Of a stretch of DNA of 64,000 nucleotides, positions 37,098-46,035 are shown piece by piece. This DNA comes from Clostridiales bacterium (GTDB taxonomy: Bacteria; Bacillota; Clostridia; Monoglobales; Monoglobaceae). The position numbers and the translations under genes were made by a program. The stretch is taken from contig JAHZIG010000005.1 of assembly GCA_019419865.1 (NCBI GenBank), forward strand, positions 87,100 through 151,099. Reading direction: 5' to 3'. Position 1 is the first letter of the stretch. Every line of letters starts with the position of its first letter. Under the pieces are notes generated by a model, which searched no databases, was not told the origin of the DNA, and was given only the letters and a program-made list of their open reading frames with translations.

Positions 37098-37304
37098 TCA
37101 GAGGTCGAAGATCGACTTGATGAGATCGAACATCGCGCTGATCTCCTGAAGAACTATCAGAAGCACGACGATAAGCCCGGCGATAGTCGTCATCATCGCC
37201 TGATCGTCCCGACCGGCGCGGCACAGCAGCAGGTTTAATACCGCGACAAGAATACCTATTGCGGCTACTTTAAAAATTAGATCCACTCCGCTCAAAAGTT
37301 CCAC
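37098..37304 (-). CDS. spoIIIAC: Stage III sporulation protein AC
   Basis: A 68-residue protein with two membrane helices: VDLIFKVAAIGILVAVLNLLL and MMTTIAGLIVVLLIVLQEIS. Its sequence and length match the family almost throughout (GRDDQAMM between helices). It is a small membrane part of the channel. It lies 17 bases before spoIIIAD. Confidence 0.92.
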   Translation of the reverse strand: MELLSGVDLIFKVAAIGILVAVLNLLLCRAGRDDQAMMTTIAGLIVVLLIVLQEISAMFDLIKSIFDL

Positions 37305-37394
37305 CTCTTTATCAATTTAGTTTTATCAAAGTTCCGCAATGCGATATTTCGCTCTCGTATTATAAAACCGGCCGAGTTATGGCGGACCGTCCGG

Positions 37395-37943
37395 CTAAGC
37401 CAGGATTATTACTATGAACAAACCGCCGAAAAGACCGAGCGAAGCGTAGAGCTTGTAATATTTGTTCTTAAACTCCGCCGCGTCGGCTTCGCAGCGCTTA
37501 AGCTTCTCTACGGCGGCCTTTATATTCGCCGCCTCGGTCTCGCAGTCCCCGCTCCCGAGCTGAGAGGCGAGAGAGGTAATTATCTTTAAGTCGCCGTCGG
37601 TAAGACATAACTTAGAGCGGTTGGCCTCTATCGCGGCGCCGAGAGCCGCGGCGGGCGCCGATATGCGTTCGTCGCCTGAAAACGTCTCCGGCGAGACCAT
37701 CGTTTTCGCCGCTTCGCCAAAAAGCGCGCCTATTACTCCGTCTTCAAAATACGCGGTCGACTCGAACGCCTCTTTGAGCGGCTTGCGTTTGAAACATATA
37801 TCCGACTCCAATGAATTTAAGGCGAATATAAGGCGGCTCAGCTGTTTTGCGCGCCCGCTCAGTCTCGACGCGCGGATCATGCCTATGTACGAACATCCGG
37901 CGACTATTATAAAAGCCGAAAGTATTTTTATAAACGTGTTCAT
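37395..37943 (-). CDS. spoIIIAB: Stage III sporulation protein AB
   Basis: A 182-residue protein with an N-terminal membrane helix (residues 5-22), a long helical domain (RLIFALNSLESDICFKRKPL is the family signature) and a C-terminal membrane helix (YKLYASLGLFGGLFIVIILA). It resembles GspF-type secretion proteins and is thought to anchor the SpoIIIAA ATPase. A 90-base gap separates it from spoIIIAC, larger than the other gaps in the operon. Confidence 0.92.
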   Translation of the reverse strand: MNTFIKILSAFIIVAGCSYIGMIRASRLSGRAKQLSRLIFALNSLESDICFKRKPLKEAFESTAYFEDGVIGALFGEAAKTMVSPETFSGDERISAPAAALGAAIEANRSKLCLTDGDLKIITSLASQLGSGDCETEAANIKAAVEKLKRCEADAAEFKNKYYKLYASLGLFGGLFIVIILA

Positions 37944-37955
37944 AGGATTGTCGGA

Positions 37956-38894
37956 TCACAGGCTTATGTTTTCAAATTGCAGAAAGCCGTCTACGACCCG
38001 GCCGTCTCTGCTCAGCGTTTTACGACTCAGCATAATGATATTCTCAAAGACGCGATTTTCAAACAGAGGTTTAAATATCGGCTTTTGGAGGATCTCGTCC
38101 TTGTTCGAGCCGTGCGCGCTCGCGATTATAGAAACTCCGCTCCCAAAGGCCAGCATGAGCGCGCCCGCGTCCTCTTCAGTGGCTATCTCGTCGGTTATTA
38201 TCACGTCGGGCGACATCGAGCGAAGCATCATAACGACCGCCAAATGCTTTGGGGCGTTGAACATAACGTCCGCAAGCGGCCCCAGATCGTTCTGAGGGAC
38301 TCCGCGGTACATCGCCGATATCTCGCCCCTGTCGTCGGCGACCGCAGTCTTGTATTTCAGGGTCGAAAGCTGCCTCGTTATATCCCGAAGTACGGTGGTC
38401 TTGCCCATCTGCGGCGGAGATACCACAAGGGTGTTGAGTATCTTGCCGTCTTTTAAAATGTGTTTCATCATAGGGTCGGCGCTCCCCTTTATCTCCCGCG
38501 CGACCCTTACGTTTATAGAGCTTATATCCCCAAAGTTCTCGATCGCGCCGTTCGGCGAGGTGATAGCCCGCCCGGTAAAACCGACCCTGTGCCCGCCGCG
38601 TATGGTTATAAAACCCTTGCGGATCTCGTCCAAATATGCATATACCGAGTTTTCGCAGATATTTTTAAATATTATCGTCATATCCGTATCGGTCACCGTA
38701 TAGGCCTCGGCTATGTTTTCGGTTATCCCGCCTTCCGCGTCTATAAACAGTATCGCGGAGCCGGCCGATATGCAGAGAGGACGGTTGGTTTTAAAGCGTA
38801 TTTCCTCTATGATCCCGGGAAAGGTCGAAAATAGCCGTTTTAGCGTCGGCTGAAGGTTTTTCGGCATATACGCCGTTATTTCGCTGTATACCAT
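37956..38894 (-). CDS. spoIIIAA: Stage III sporulation protein AA, channel ATPase
   Basis: A 312-residue ATPase related to type II/IV secretion ATPases that powers the feeding channel between mother cell and forespore. The Walker A motif is SPPQMGKTT, with the key lysine at residue 165; the Walker B region is VIITDEIATEEDA. IRKGFITIRGGHRVGFTGRA is the family's N-terminal signature. The start ATG 38894 follows GAGGAGG on this strand. A near-perfect sigma-E promoter lies about 35 bases upstream. First gene of the eight-gene operon. Confidence 0.95.
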   Translation of the reverse strand: MVYSEITAYMPKNLQPTLKRLFSTFPGIIEEIRFKTNRPLCISAGSAILFIDAEGGITENIAEAYTVTDTDMTIIFKNICENSVYAYLDEIRKGFITIRGGHRVGFTGRAITSPNGAIENFGDISSINVRVAREIKGSADPMMKHILKDGKILNTLVVSPPQMGKTTVLRDITRQLSTLKYKTAVADDRGEISAMYRGVPQNDLGPLADVMFNAPKHLAVVMMLRSMSPDVIITDEIATEEDAGALMLAFGSGVSIIASAHGSNKDEILQKPIFKPLFENRVFENIIMLSRKTLSRDGRVVDGFLQFENISL

Positions 38895-38931
38895 GGATAT
38901 TGCCTCCTCGTGCGTTTGTGGTTATATCAAA

Positions 38932-38960
38932 TATCTATGTTGCTTTGTCCCGCAATATGC
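38932..38960 (-). promoter_or_regulatory. Sigma-E type sporulation promoter of the spoIIIA operon
   Basis: Minus strand: GCATATT (38960-38954) matches the sigma-E -35 consensus KMATATT fully. After 14 bases, CATAGATA (38939-38932) matches the -10 CATACAHT closely. The position, about 38 bases before the spoIIIAA start, fits mother-cell-specific expression of the operon. Confidence 0.85.
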
Positions 38961-39096
38961 TTTAAAATTGCTATGCGATCCGCCGCGGCCGAGCTTGACG
39001 GAGATCGGAAACAGAAAAAAGAAATATCAATCCGGAGCGAGGGTTCCCGATAAAAGAATAAAAACGTATAGAAGCTAAAAATAACTTGTTGAGTAT

Positions 39097-39122
39097 AAAA
39101 AACGCCCCGTTTTTACGGAGCG
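39097..39122 (-). terminator. Terminator of glyA-rarA
   Basis: On the minus strand CGCTCCGT (39122-39115) pairs with ACGGGGCG (39110-39103) around AAAA and is followed by six T. Confidence 0.88.
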
Positions 39123-39137
39123 GAAAAGTATTTCATA

Positions 39138-40427
39138 TTAATCGTTTTGAGCGTCGGCCTTGATCTTTTCCCAGTAATCGGCGGCCGCCTGCTCGGTCTT
39201 GTTTTTGCCGGGAACGTAATATATCTTATCCTTGATATTGTCCGGCAGATATTGCTGAACCACATAATGGTTTTTAAAGTTGTGGGGATATAAATAGTTT
39301 TGCCCTTTTACCTCGGCGCCCTCGCCGTCGTAATGTTTGTTCTGAAGCTGACGCGGTATCTCGCCGGTATCTATCGTCTCTATATCCCGCATCGCGTCGT
39401 TTATGGCCATGTACGCCGAATTGGATTTGGGCGCGGTGGCGAGCAGGACCGCCGCGTGGGCGAGCGGGATTCGCGCCTCGGGCAAGCCGAGCATAAGCGC
39501 GCTGTCTACGCAGGACTTTACTATGGAAATCGCCTGGGGATAGGCGAGCCCCACGTCCTCGCAGGCTATGACCATAAGTCTGCGGCAGGCGGATTGGATA
39601 TCTCCTGCGCTCAGGAGCCGCGCCAGATAATGCACGGCCGCGTTCGGGTCGCTGCCGCGGATCGATTTTTGAAGCGCGCTCATAACGTCGTATTGACTGT
39701 CGCCTTTCTTGTCGTATACAAACGCCTTCTGCTGAGTGCATTGCTCGGCGTCGCTCAGAGTTATATGAATAACTCCGTCCACCGGCAGAGTCGAATATCT
39801 GACCGCAAGTTCGAGCGAGTTGAGCGCCTTTCTGACGTCGCCGTTAGCTTTTTCGCTCAGATGCTCCATCGCGTCGTCGTCGATCTTTATCTCGGCGCCG
39901 CCGAAGTCGTTTTTGGATACGAAATCCACGGCTCGCTCCAGCGCCTTGCGTATATCCTCGGCGGAGATAGGTTTGAACTCGAATACGCTGCACCTGCTGA
40001 GCAGGGCGTTGTATATATAGAAGTACGGATTCTCAGTCGTGCTGGCTATAAGCGTTATCTTGCCGTTTTCGGTGTATTCCAGCAGAGACTGCTGTTGCTT
40101 TTTGTTAAAGTTCTGTATCTCGTCGAGATACAAGAGTATGCCGTTTTGACCCAAAAGCCCGTCCGCCTGATTGACGATGTTTTTAATATCGGCCACCGAG
40201 GCGTTCGTGGCGTTGAGCTTGTACAGCGTTTTCCCGCATACCGAGGCCGCGATATTCGCAACGGTCGTCTTGCCGGCGCCCGACACGCCGTAAAAGATCA
40301 TATTAGGTATATTCCCGCTTTCGATTATGTTGCGAAGTATCTTATTCTTCCCCAATATATGCTGTTGACCCACTACCTCGTCGATGGTAGCGGGTCTTAA
40401 TCTATCCGCGAGCGGACTATTCTTCAT
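39138..40427 (-). CDS. rarA: Replication-associated recombination protein A (RarA/MgsA AAA+ ATPase)
   Basis: A 429-residue AAA+ ATPase of the clamp-loader clade that acts at stalled replication forks. [20 protein letters not shown] opens the protein. Walker A is GVSGAGKTT, Walker [13 protein letters not shown], sensor 1 ASTTENP, and the C-terminal tetramerisation domain contains [13 protein letters not shown] and [11 protein letters not shown]. Its ATG lies inside the last codons of glyA (11-base overlap), and no good ribosome site precedes it. Translation is probably coupled to glyA. Confidence 0.93.
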   Translation of the reverse strand: MKNSPLADRLRPATIDEVVGQQHILGKNKILRNIIESGNIPNMIFYGVSGAGKTTVANIAASVCGKTLYKLNATNASVADIKNIVNQADGLLGQNGILLYLDEIQNFNKKQQQSLLEYTENGKITLIASTTENPYFYIYNALLSRCSVFEFKPISAEDIRKALERAVDFVSKNDFGGAEIKIDDDAMEHLSEKANGDVRKALNSLELAVRYSTLPVDGVIHITLSDAEQCTQQKAFVYDKKGDSQYDVMSALQKSIRGSDPNAAVHYLARLLSAGDIQSACRRLMVIACEDVGLAYPQAISIVKSCVDSALMLGLPEARIPLAHAAVLLATAPKSNSAYMAINDAMRDIETIDTGEIPRQLQNKHYDGEGAEVKGQNYLYPHNFKNHYVVQQYLPDNIKDKIYYVPGKNKTEQAAADYWEKIKADAQND

Positions 40428-41658
40428 AGAGCGGGTGTTTAGCGCAAAGAGCTTGTACGCGGGCTTTTACAGCTTCCTTGTTCGCGTCGAAATCCTTGAT
40501 TATCAGCGAGATCATGTCCGCGACCTCGACCATATCCTCTTCCTTGAAACCGCGCGTGGTCACGGCCGGAGAACCGAGTCTGATACCGCTTGTCACAAAC
40601 GGGCTCTTGGGGTCGTTCGGTATCGTGTTCTTGTTGCAGGTTATGCCGACCTCGTCGAGCTGAGCCTCGACTTCTTTACCTGTCTTGCCCTGCTTGATAA
40701 GGCTTACCAGCATGAGGTGGTTGTCCGTACCGCCGGATACTATCTCGATGCCCCTCTCCTGCAAAGCCTCGGCGAGAGCCGCCGCGTTCTTCTTGACTTG
40801 GAGCTGATACTCCTTAAATTCGGGAGAGAGCGCTTCCTTAAGGCAAACGGCCTTAGCGGCTATCACGTGCATGAGAGGGCCGCCCTGGTTTCCGGGGAAT
40901 ACCGCCTTGTTTATCATTGCTCCGTATTCTTCTTTGCAAAGTATCATTCCGCCTCTGGGACCTCTTAAGGTCTTGTGGGTCGTGGTCGTGACGAAATCTG
41001 CGTACGGTACCGGGTTCATGTGCAGACCCGCGGCTACGAGACCCGCGATGTGCGCCATATCCACCATTAAGTACGCGCCAACCTCGTCCGCTATCTCGCG
41101 GAATTTCTTGAAATCTATCTCTCTCGCGTACGCGCTCGCGCCCGCAAGTATCAGTTTGGGCTTGTGCTCGAGCGCCAGCTCGCGCACCTGATCGTAGTCT
41201 ATCCTGTGCGTCACTTCGTCTACGCCGTAGGGAACGACGTTGAAATACTTACCAGAGATATTGACCGGCGAACCGTGGCTCAAATGACCGCCCTCGGCAA
41301 GACTCATGCCGAGATAGGTGTCGCCCGGTTCCATGCAGGCGAAGAACACCGCGAGGTTGGCCGAAGCGCCCGAATGAGGTTGAACGTTGGCGAACTCGGC
41401 GCCGAATAATTCCTTGGCGCGGTCTCTCGCTAAGTTTTCGACGACGTCCACATATTCGCAGCCGCCGTAGTAGCGCTTGCCGGGATAGCCCTCGGCGTAC
41501 TTGTTTGTCAGCGGAGTGCCCATCGCCTCCATGACCGCCGGAGACACAAAGTTCTCGGACGCTATAAGTTCGATCTTACTGCGCTGTCTGTTGATTTCCT
41601 TGTTGATTGCGTCCGCGACCTCGGGGTCGAAGCTCTTGACGTGGTTTAATTCAAACAT
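40417..41658 (-). CDS. glyA: Serine hydroxymethyltransferase
   Basis: A 413-residue PLP enzyme that interconverts serine and glycine and feeds one-carbon units to tetrahydrofolate. [19 protein letters not shown], the YPGKRYYGG motif and the PLP-lysine motif [13 protein letters not shown] are all present. [19 protein letters not shown] is the C-terminal signature. The start ATG 41658 follows GGAGGAATCGATTAA. It is cotranscribed with rarA, whose start overlaps its stop. Confidence 0.96.
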   Translation of the reverse strand: MFELNHVKSFDPEVADAINKEINRQRSKIELIASENFVSPAVMEAMGTPLTNKYAEGYPGKRYYGGCEYVDVVENLARDRAKELFGAEFANVQPHSGASANLAVFFACMEPGDTYLGMSLAEGGHLSHGSPVNISGKYFNVVPYGVDEVTHRIDYDQVRELALEHKPKLILAGASAYAREIDFKKFREIADEVGAYLMVDMAHIAGLVAAGLHMNPVPYADFVTTTTHKTLRGPRGGMILCKEEYGAMINKAVFPGNQGGPLMHVIAAKAVCLKEALSPEFKEYQLQVKKNAAALAEALQERGIEIVSGGTDNHLMLVSLIKQGKTGKEVEAQLDEVGITCNKNTIPNDPKSPFVTSGIRLGSPAVTTRGFKEEDMVEVADMISLIIKDFDANKEAVKARVQALCAKHPLYEE

Positions 41659-41972
41659 TTAATCGATTCCTCCAAAATAAATATATAAGTTAATTATTAT
41701 CATATTAACGTATCTGAAGCGTACGCGGCGTCCGGCTCGTTATAAAATATAGCTTGCAAAATAGCCGCGCTGATATTATAATAAACAATAACCGGGAGAT
41801 ATAGTTATAATCCGTTGTAAAGCGTCCCGAAAAGACGCGTATACGAACGCGGCGATCGCCGCCGCAATCGGATAACAGATCCCGGCCGCGCGCAGCGGCA
41901 AAAGCGCCGCGGCGGATACAGATAATAACATTATAATGTTTAAATAGATAATTTGCAAGAGGTATTTGTAAG
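41659..41972. other. Intergenic region between divergent glyA and nth
   Basis: The 314 bases hold a plus-strand promoter (41754-41782) and GC-rich, partly self-complementary sequence. A 60-codon minus-strand ORF (41776-41958) has no ribosome site and is not called. No clear glyA promoter was found. Confidence 0.5.
41754..41782 (+). promoter_or_regulatory. Candidate promoter of nth
   Basis: TTGCAA (41754-41759), 17 bases, TATAAT (41777-41782). It would give a leader of about 185 bases before nth. Confidence 0.6.
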
Positions 41973-42617
41973 ATGAGAGAAAAAATTGCTGATAAAAAAC
42001 AGCGGATAGTCGATATAATAGACGTATTCAACAAAGAATACAGCGACGCGGACTGCACTTTGGAGTACGACAACCCGCTCCAGCTCCTGATCTCGACCCA
42101 ACTCGCGGCCCAGTGCACCGACGCCCGCGTGAATATCGTTACCAAGGATCTGTACAAAAAATATCCCGACGTTTACGCGTTCGCCAACGCGGACGAGCTC
42201 GAGTTGCAGCAGGATATAAAATCCACGGGCTTTTTCAGAAACAAAGCGAAGAACATAATCGGCTGCGCCAAAATGCTGATAAGCGATTTCGGCGGCGAAG
42301 TTCCGGATAATATGGAAGATCTGCTAAAGCTCCCCGGAGTTGGCAGAAAGACCGCGAATTTAGTGCTCGGCGACTATTTCGGCGTCCCCGGGATAGTTGT
42401 GGACACCCACGCGACGAGACTGTCCAACCGCTTGGGACTTACTACGAATAAAGACCCGGTAAAAATCGAAATGGATCTGTTAAAGCTCGTTCCGCGAGAG
42501 AGCCAGACGAGTTTTTGCCACCAACTGGTCTATCACGGCCGCAAATATTGCAGCGCAAGAAAGCCGAAGTGCGACGAATGTCCGATAAATATGCTCTGCC
42601 CGAAAGTCGGGGTATAG
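41973..42617 (+). CDS. nth: Endonuclease III
   Basis: A 214-residue DNA glycosylase/AP lyase that removes oxidised pyrimidines. The helix-hairpin-helix LPGVGRKTANLVL holds the catalytic lysine, VDTHATRLSNRLGL holds the catalytic aspartate, and the C-terminal [4Fe-4S] site is C-x6-C-x2-C-x5-C (CSARKPKCDECPINMLC). LISTQLAAQCTDARVN is the usual LLSAQTTD-like motif. The start ATG follows AAGAGG. A single gene flanked by its own promoter and terminator. Confidence 0.95.
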   Translation: MREKIADKKQRIVDIIDVFNKEYSDADCTLEYDNPLQLLISTQLAAQCTDARVNIVTKDLYKKYPDVYAFANADELELQQDIKSTGFFRNKAKNIIGCAKMLISDFGGEVPDNMEDLLKLPGVGRKTANLVLGDYFGVPGIVVDTHATRLSNRLGLTTNKDPVKIEMDLLKLVPRESQTSFCHQLVYHGRKYCSARKPKCDECPINMLCPKVGV

Positions 42618-42699
42618 AAGAATTTAGCTCGCGGCTTGATTGAGGCCGCGCGGAGGTTTACATATAATTGAAATAGAAATTAAAGAATAAATTAAATTT

Positions 42700-42728
42700 G
42701 CCGCAGAATATTTTCTGCGGCGATTTTT
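42700..42728 (+). terminator. Terminator after nth
   Basis: GCCGCAGAA (42700-42708) pairs perfectly with TTCTGCGGC (42713-42721) around a 4-base loop, followed by GATTTTT. Confidence 0.85.
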
Positions 42729-42765
42729 CATAAACTAAAAATGCAATTAAGCTACGATAATAAAA

Positions 42766-43008
42766 TTAACTGCCAGAATGACGTCGTTCATTTTTAGATT
42801 CGCGCGGATCGCTCAGCCCTAAGATCTCGTCGGCGCTTACGCTGTATAATTTACATAGGCTGATCAAATGACGAATGGGCAACTCGTTCGCGCCGCGCTC
42901 ATATCTCGCGTACATTGTTTGAGACGTTCCTAAATACTCTGCCACCTGACTCTGCGTCAAATCATTATCTTCGCGTAAGTCCCTAAGCCGTTTCATGTAA
43001 TTTTCCAT
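42766..43008 (-). CDS. Small XRE-family regulator
   Basis: An 80-residue protein that is almost entirely a Cro/CI helix-turn-helix: RLRDLREDNDLTQSQVAEYL, TSQTMYARYERGANELP and ISLCKLYSVSADEILGL. The short charged tail has no obvious effector domain. The start ATG 43008 follows AAAGGCG. It diverges from a surface-protein cluster whose promoter carries two palindromes matching a dimeric repressor site, so it is the likely repressor of that cluster and of itself. Confidence 0.88.
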   Translation of the reverse strand: MENYMKRLRDLREDNDLTQSQVAEYLGTSQTMYARYERGANELPIRHLISLCKLYSVSADEILGLSDPRESKNERRHSGS

Positions 43009-43072
43009 AGGTAACGCCTTTCTTTTATTATCTTATAATAATATCATAATCCCAAAAAGAAAAAATAATATA

Positions 43073-43118
43073 AGTAAATATATTTACTATTGACGTTAGT
43101 AAATATTTGTACTATAAT
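43073..43118 (+). promoter_or_regulatory. Promoter overlapped by two palindromic operators
   Basis: TTGACG (43090-43095), 17 bases, TATAAT (43113-43118). A perfect 16-bp palindrome AGTAAATATATTTACT (43073-43088) abuts the -35. A related imperfect one, AGTAAATATTTGTACT (43098-43113), fills the spacer. Centre-to-centre spacing is 25 bp. Binding of a repressor dimer at the second site would block RNA polymerase. Confidence 0.8.
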
Positions 43119-43344
43119 TAAAGCGTAAAAATTTAAGTGGAAGGCGCAAAAAAGAAGGGAGGGCGAATTTATACGCACGGCGCTTAAAATTTGACTTTAG
43201 GGAGAGTGATAATAAAAGTAATCAGAAGCGTTTGGTTGAGATTTAATTTTGACATTGGGGTGTTCAGAATTTTTAGGACTATTTGACTATTCTTGTGGTC
43301 TGTAAATAACATATAAATCATACGTAAAGAAAGGAAAATTCAAA
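43119..43344 (+). other. Leader region of the surface-protein cluster
   Basis: About 225 bases between the promoter and the first stalk-protein gene. It contains two purine-rich ribosome-site-like runs (GGAAGG near 43139 and AAGGGAGGG near 43157) without a following convincing ORF, and a second weak promoter candidate (TTGACT at 43283). No known RNA element was recognised. Confidence 0.35.
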
Positions 43345-44139
43345 ATGAAAAAATTAAGTAAAAAAATCGTTTCAATTTTATCGGCGGCGACGATTGCGGT
43401 AGGAAGTATCGCCTCTATGGGAGCGTTTGCGTATTCGCCGACGAGCTCGGAATACGACGTGCGCGTTTACGTCGACGGAGTGAATATATATGAAAACAGC
43501 TCCGGCTATGAACAGCCGTTTGTGATGGACGGATACGACAGAACCATGGTTCCGCTCAGACCAATATTCGAGACCCTGGGCGGCAGCGCTACATGGGACG
43601 CGGCGACCCGGACGGCTACCTGTAATTCGGGTAGGGATAATGCCTTGTACAGATTTACGGTCGATAGCTTCAACCTTGAAGTATTGACTACCGCCGACGG
43701 AAGCGTACAACGTGTGGTAGAATTCGACGCTCCGTCGGTATTGGTCGGCGACCACATATACGTGCCGATCAGAGCGTTCTGCGAGGCGGCGGGATTTACT
43801 ATAGCATGGGACGGCGCGACTAACAGCGTATACATAAACGACCCCAGAACGGAGTCGGGTTCAACTACCGTAACGGTTGAGCAGCCTGCATTCGAAACGG
43901 AGAGTTCAGAGAGCGATATCCTCACATATGAAGAAGCTTTGGCTTTGGCCGAGCAGTATATTGCAGACGATAATATCTTATTAAGCGGATCGGAGACGCC
44001 CGAGGAGTATAATGGCAGACCGACGTATCAGTTTAGAGCGTATTCAAAAACCTTAGTAGAAAATGGCGGTTCCGGTTTCTTGGGCGTTACCGTATGCGTT
44101 TACGCTGATAACGGAGAGATCGAATATATATATAATTAA
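43345..44139 (+). CDS. Secreted stalk protein with copper-amine-oxidase N-terminal-like domains, copy 1
   Basis: A 264-residue secreted protein. Residues 1-29 are a signal peptide (ending ASMGAFA). Residues 32-170 form two Cu-amine-oxidase-N1 (stalk) motifs: VYVDGVNIY, FVMDGYDRTMVPLRPIFETL with TWDAATRTATC, then APSVLVGDHIYVPIRAFCEAAG with IAWDGATNSVYI. The last 75 residues (TYEEALALAEQYI, FLGVTVCVYADNGEIEYIYN) look like a PepSY-type fold. These domains mediate cell-envelope contacts in Firmicutes and carry no amine oxidase activity. It is the first gene after the XRE-controlled promoter. A paralogue lies at 46531. Confidence 0.82.
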   Translation: MKKLSKKIVSILSAATIAVGSIASMGAFAYSPTSSEYDVRVYVDGVNIYENSSGYEQPFVMDGYDRTMVPLRPIFETLGGSATWDAATRTATCNSGRDNALYRFTVDSFNLEVLTTADGSVQRVVEFDAPSVLVGDHIYVPIRAFCEAAGFTIAWDGATNSVYINDPRTESGSTTVTVEQPAFETESSESDILTYEEALALAEQYIADDNILLSGSETPEEYNGRPTYQFRAYSKTLVENGGSGFLGVTVCVYADNGEIEYIYN

Positions 44140-44207
44140 TCTAAAACAATAACGTCTAACTAAAATCGCGGCGATTATCGTTGTTCCGGTCGGGTATTGC
44201 AAAAATT

Positions 44208-44240
44208 CGGCGTCCGGATCATATATTTCGCCGGACGCCG
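44208..44240 (+). terminator. Hairpin between stalk protein and lipoprotein genes
   Basis: CGGCGTCCGG (44208-44217) pairs perfectly with CCGGACGCCG (44231-44240) around 13 bases. No T-run follows; it may attenuate rather than stop transcription. Confidence 0.5.
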
Positions 44241-44298
44241 AGCCGGGGCTTAGACTTTAGTTCGGCGAGGAAGCATAGAATAGGGAGGATAACTCAAT

Positions 44299-44985
44299 AT
44301 GAAAAAAATAGATTTTGGAACTATAAAGAGAACAATTTTAGCTCTATGCTTAGCGATAGCGATGTGCTTTAGTATGACGGCCTGCAGCGGCGGAAGCGAG
44401 AGCGAGACGGCTCAAAGCGAGAATACGACAACTGCGTCGGACACGGACGAAGATACCCGGACTGACGAGGATACGGACTCAAGCGCGGACGAAGATACCG
44501 ATGAGAGCAGAGATTCCGCTGCGGCTGCGGATTTTGTAGAGTACACAACTGCGGATACTAAGTTTGAGGGACCCGCGGGTCTTGAGGGAGAAGAGGGTAT
44601 ATCTGGAGAAATCATGGTTTTTGATAATATAAATACTCATGAAGTCGGCGAACCGACTATAAACGTTTATGTTTATGATGTTGGATATTGGACTACCAAT
44701 CCGCATCCAAACGGTACGCCGAAGACCGAGGAAGAGTTTGATCCTGAGGGGTTTTTCATGAATACAGGCGCTACGACATTGGATTTTGAGTACTCGGAGG
44801 ACGACGAATCTGAAAGTGTGTACGCCGCGGTAGAAAAGGCATCCGGAAATATCACGTATGCAAAATATTATGTAGACAAAAACGATCCAAGTAGGATAAT
44901 TTATATGGAAGCAGATACTACGGGTGAAACAGAGGAATCGCAAGAACTCATCGAGAGCATTGTCAAATCATTCGACTGGAAATAA
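44299..44985 (+). CDS. Acidic lipoprotein of unknown function
   Basis: A 228-residue lipoprotein: hydrophobic signal ending CFSMTACSGG, where the lipobox cysteine (about residue 29) would be acylated. A low-complexity Asp/Glu/Ser/Thr tether (residues 32-75, e.g. DEDTDSSADEDTDESRD) is followed by a compact domain of about 150 residues with GEIMVFDNINTHEVGEP and alternating beta strands. I recognise no family for that domain. It would sit on the outer face of the membrane. The start follows GGGAGGATAACTCAAT. It lies between the stalk protein and zinc-ribbon genes. Confidence 0.75.
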   Translation: MKKIDFGTIKRTILALCLAIAMCFSMTACSGGSESETAQSENTTTASDTDEDTRTDEDTDSSADEDTDESRDSAAAADFVEYTTADTKFEGPAGLEGEEGISGEIMVFDNINTHEVGEPTINVYVYDVGYWTTNPHPNGTPKTEEEFDPEGFFMNTGATTLDFEYSEDDESESVYAAVEKASGNITYAKYYVDKNDPSRIIYMEADTTGETEESQELIESIVKSFDWK

Positions 44986-45047
44986 TCCTTGTAAGATATA
45001 AGTTTACAAAAGCGGTAATTCGCTTAAATCTGAATTGAGCAAAAATC

Positions 45048-45069
45048 GAGCCGTCCTGCGCGGCGGCTC
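45048..45069 (+). terminator. Hairpin after the lipoprotein gene
   Basis: GAGCCG (45048-45053) pairs with CGGCTC (45064-45069), followed by AAATTTTAATT. A short, moderate terminator candidate. Confidence 0.5.
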
Positions 45070-45166
45070 CAAATTTTAATTAAACCGCACGAGTATTAAC
45101 AGAAAATCAATTAAATTAATCAGCCGCTGAAACTTAGCGGCGCGTAAAAAGGAGGCGATTACGAAC

Positions 45167-45994
45167 ATGGAAAACAAAAAGACGATCTCGATCATTTCCT
45201 TCGCCGCTTTAATATTAGTCAATTTATCCGGCCGGGAGTATTCGCTTTTTAGTTCTATTGCAAGCTTTATAGCGTATCTCACGTGGGATGCGTATTACGG
45301 CAATATCGTGGCGGCGATAGTAACCCTTGCGGTTAATATTTTACTTATAATTTTTATAATAATAAATTATCCGGTAATTTTAGGAAAGAGTCCTGTAAAC
45401 GCGACCGGATGGATATATCCGATAATATTGATTTTAGGTTTGGTAGCGGATTATTTTATCAGCATTTATACAAACATTGTTTGGTACGAGGTCATGTTGC
45501 CTTACGCTATATGGGATCCCGCCGTATGGATGATAGTGTACGCCGCTATTATATTAGGGCTTTTTGAAGGAAATAAGCTTATTGGAAGACGTTCGAGGTC
45601 ATATTACTCCGGGATAGATAAGTATCCAAGCGAGAACGGTCGCAGATCTGAATACGGAGCAAACGCGTATAACGACGCCGCTTTGGGCTATCGCGCGGAT
45701 GTTGGGAACTATGCGAGAGGAACCGAGGCGAGGGGCGACGCGGCGGACGGCGGGCAAAAAGAACGCGCTTATAATGCAAATATCAGTAGAGAAGACGTTT
45801 CGCAAAACGACCGAGAATACGCTTCGCAAAGCGACGGCGCGGCGGCGGGACGCGCGGGAGACAATTTGTCTGCCAAGCCTGCTGGCGATAGTAGGGACGA
45901 CGAAAATTTCGGTTTTTGCACAAACTGCGGAGCGGATATAACGGATAAAAATTCAAGATTTTGCGAGAACTGCGGAAACAGGCTCGATCTGTAG
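45167..45994 (+). CDS. Membrane protein with C-terminal zinc ribbon
   Basis: A 275-residue protein with about four hydrophobic segments in its first 140 residues (AYYGNIVAAIVTLAVNILLI, WIYPIILILGLVADYF, WMIVYAAIILGLFEG). A disordered, charged linker of about 90 residues follows (residues 145-245, rich in Asn, Asp, Arg, Ala), and the protein ends in a zinc ribbon, CTNCGADITDKNSRFCENCG, with a C-x2-C / C-x2-C pattern. The ribbon lies after the membrane part, so it is probably cytoplasmic. The function is unknown. The start ATG 45167 follows AAAGGAGG. The next gene has the same parts in opposite order. Confidence 0.72.
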   Translation: MENKKTISIISFAALILVNLSGREYSLFSSIASFIAYLTWDAYYGNIVAAIVTLAVNILLIIFIIINYPVILGKSPVNATGWIYPIILILGLVADYFISIYTNIVWYEVMLPYAIWDPAVWMIVYAAIILGLFEGNKLIGRRSRSYYSGIDKYPSENGRRSEYGANAYNDAALGYRADVGNYARGTEARGDAADGGQKERAYNANISREDVSQNDREYASQSDGAAAGRAGDNLSAKPAGDSRDDENFGFCTNCGADITDKNSRFCENCGNRLDL

Positions 45995-46035
45995 CTGAGA
46001 GATTAAACCAATATTAAAAACAGGAGGACTAAATT

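Noticed and set aside
41776..41958. 60-codon hydrophobic minus-strand ORF between glyA and nth
   Set aside because: No ribosome site upstream, and it is overlapped by a plus-strand promoter and the nth leader.
43345..44139. Copper amine oxidase enzyme
   Set aside because: Only the N-terminal stalk-like domain is present (also in the copy at 46531); the catalytic domain with the topaquinone tyrosine is absent.
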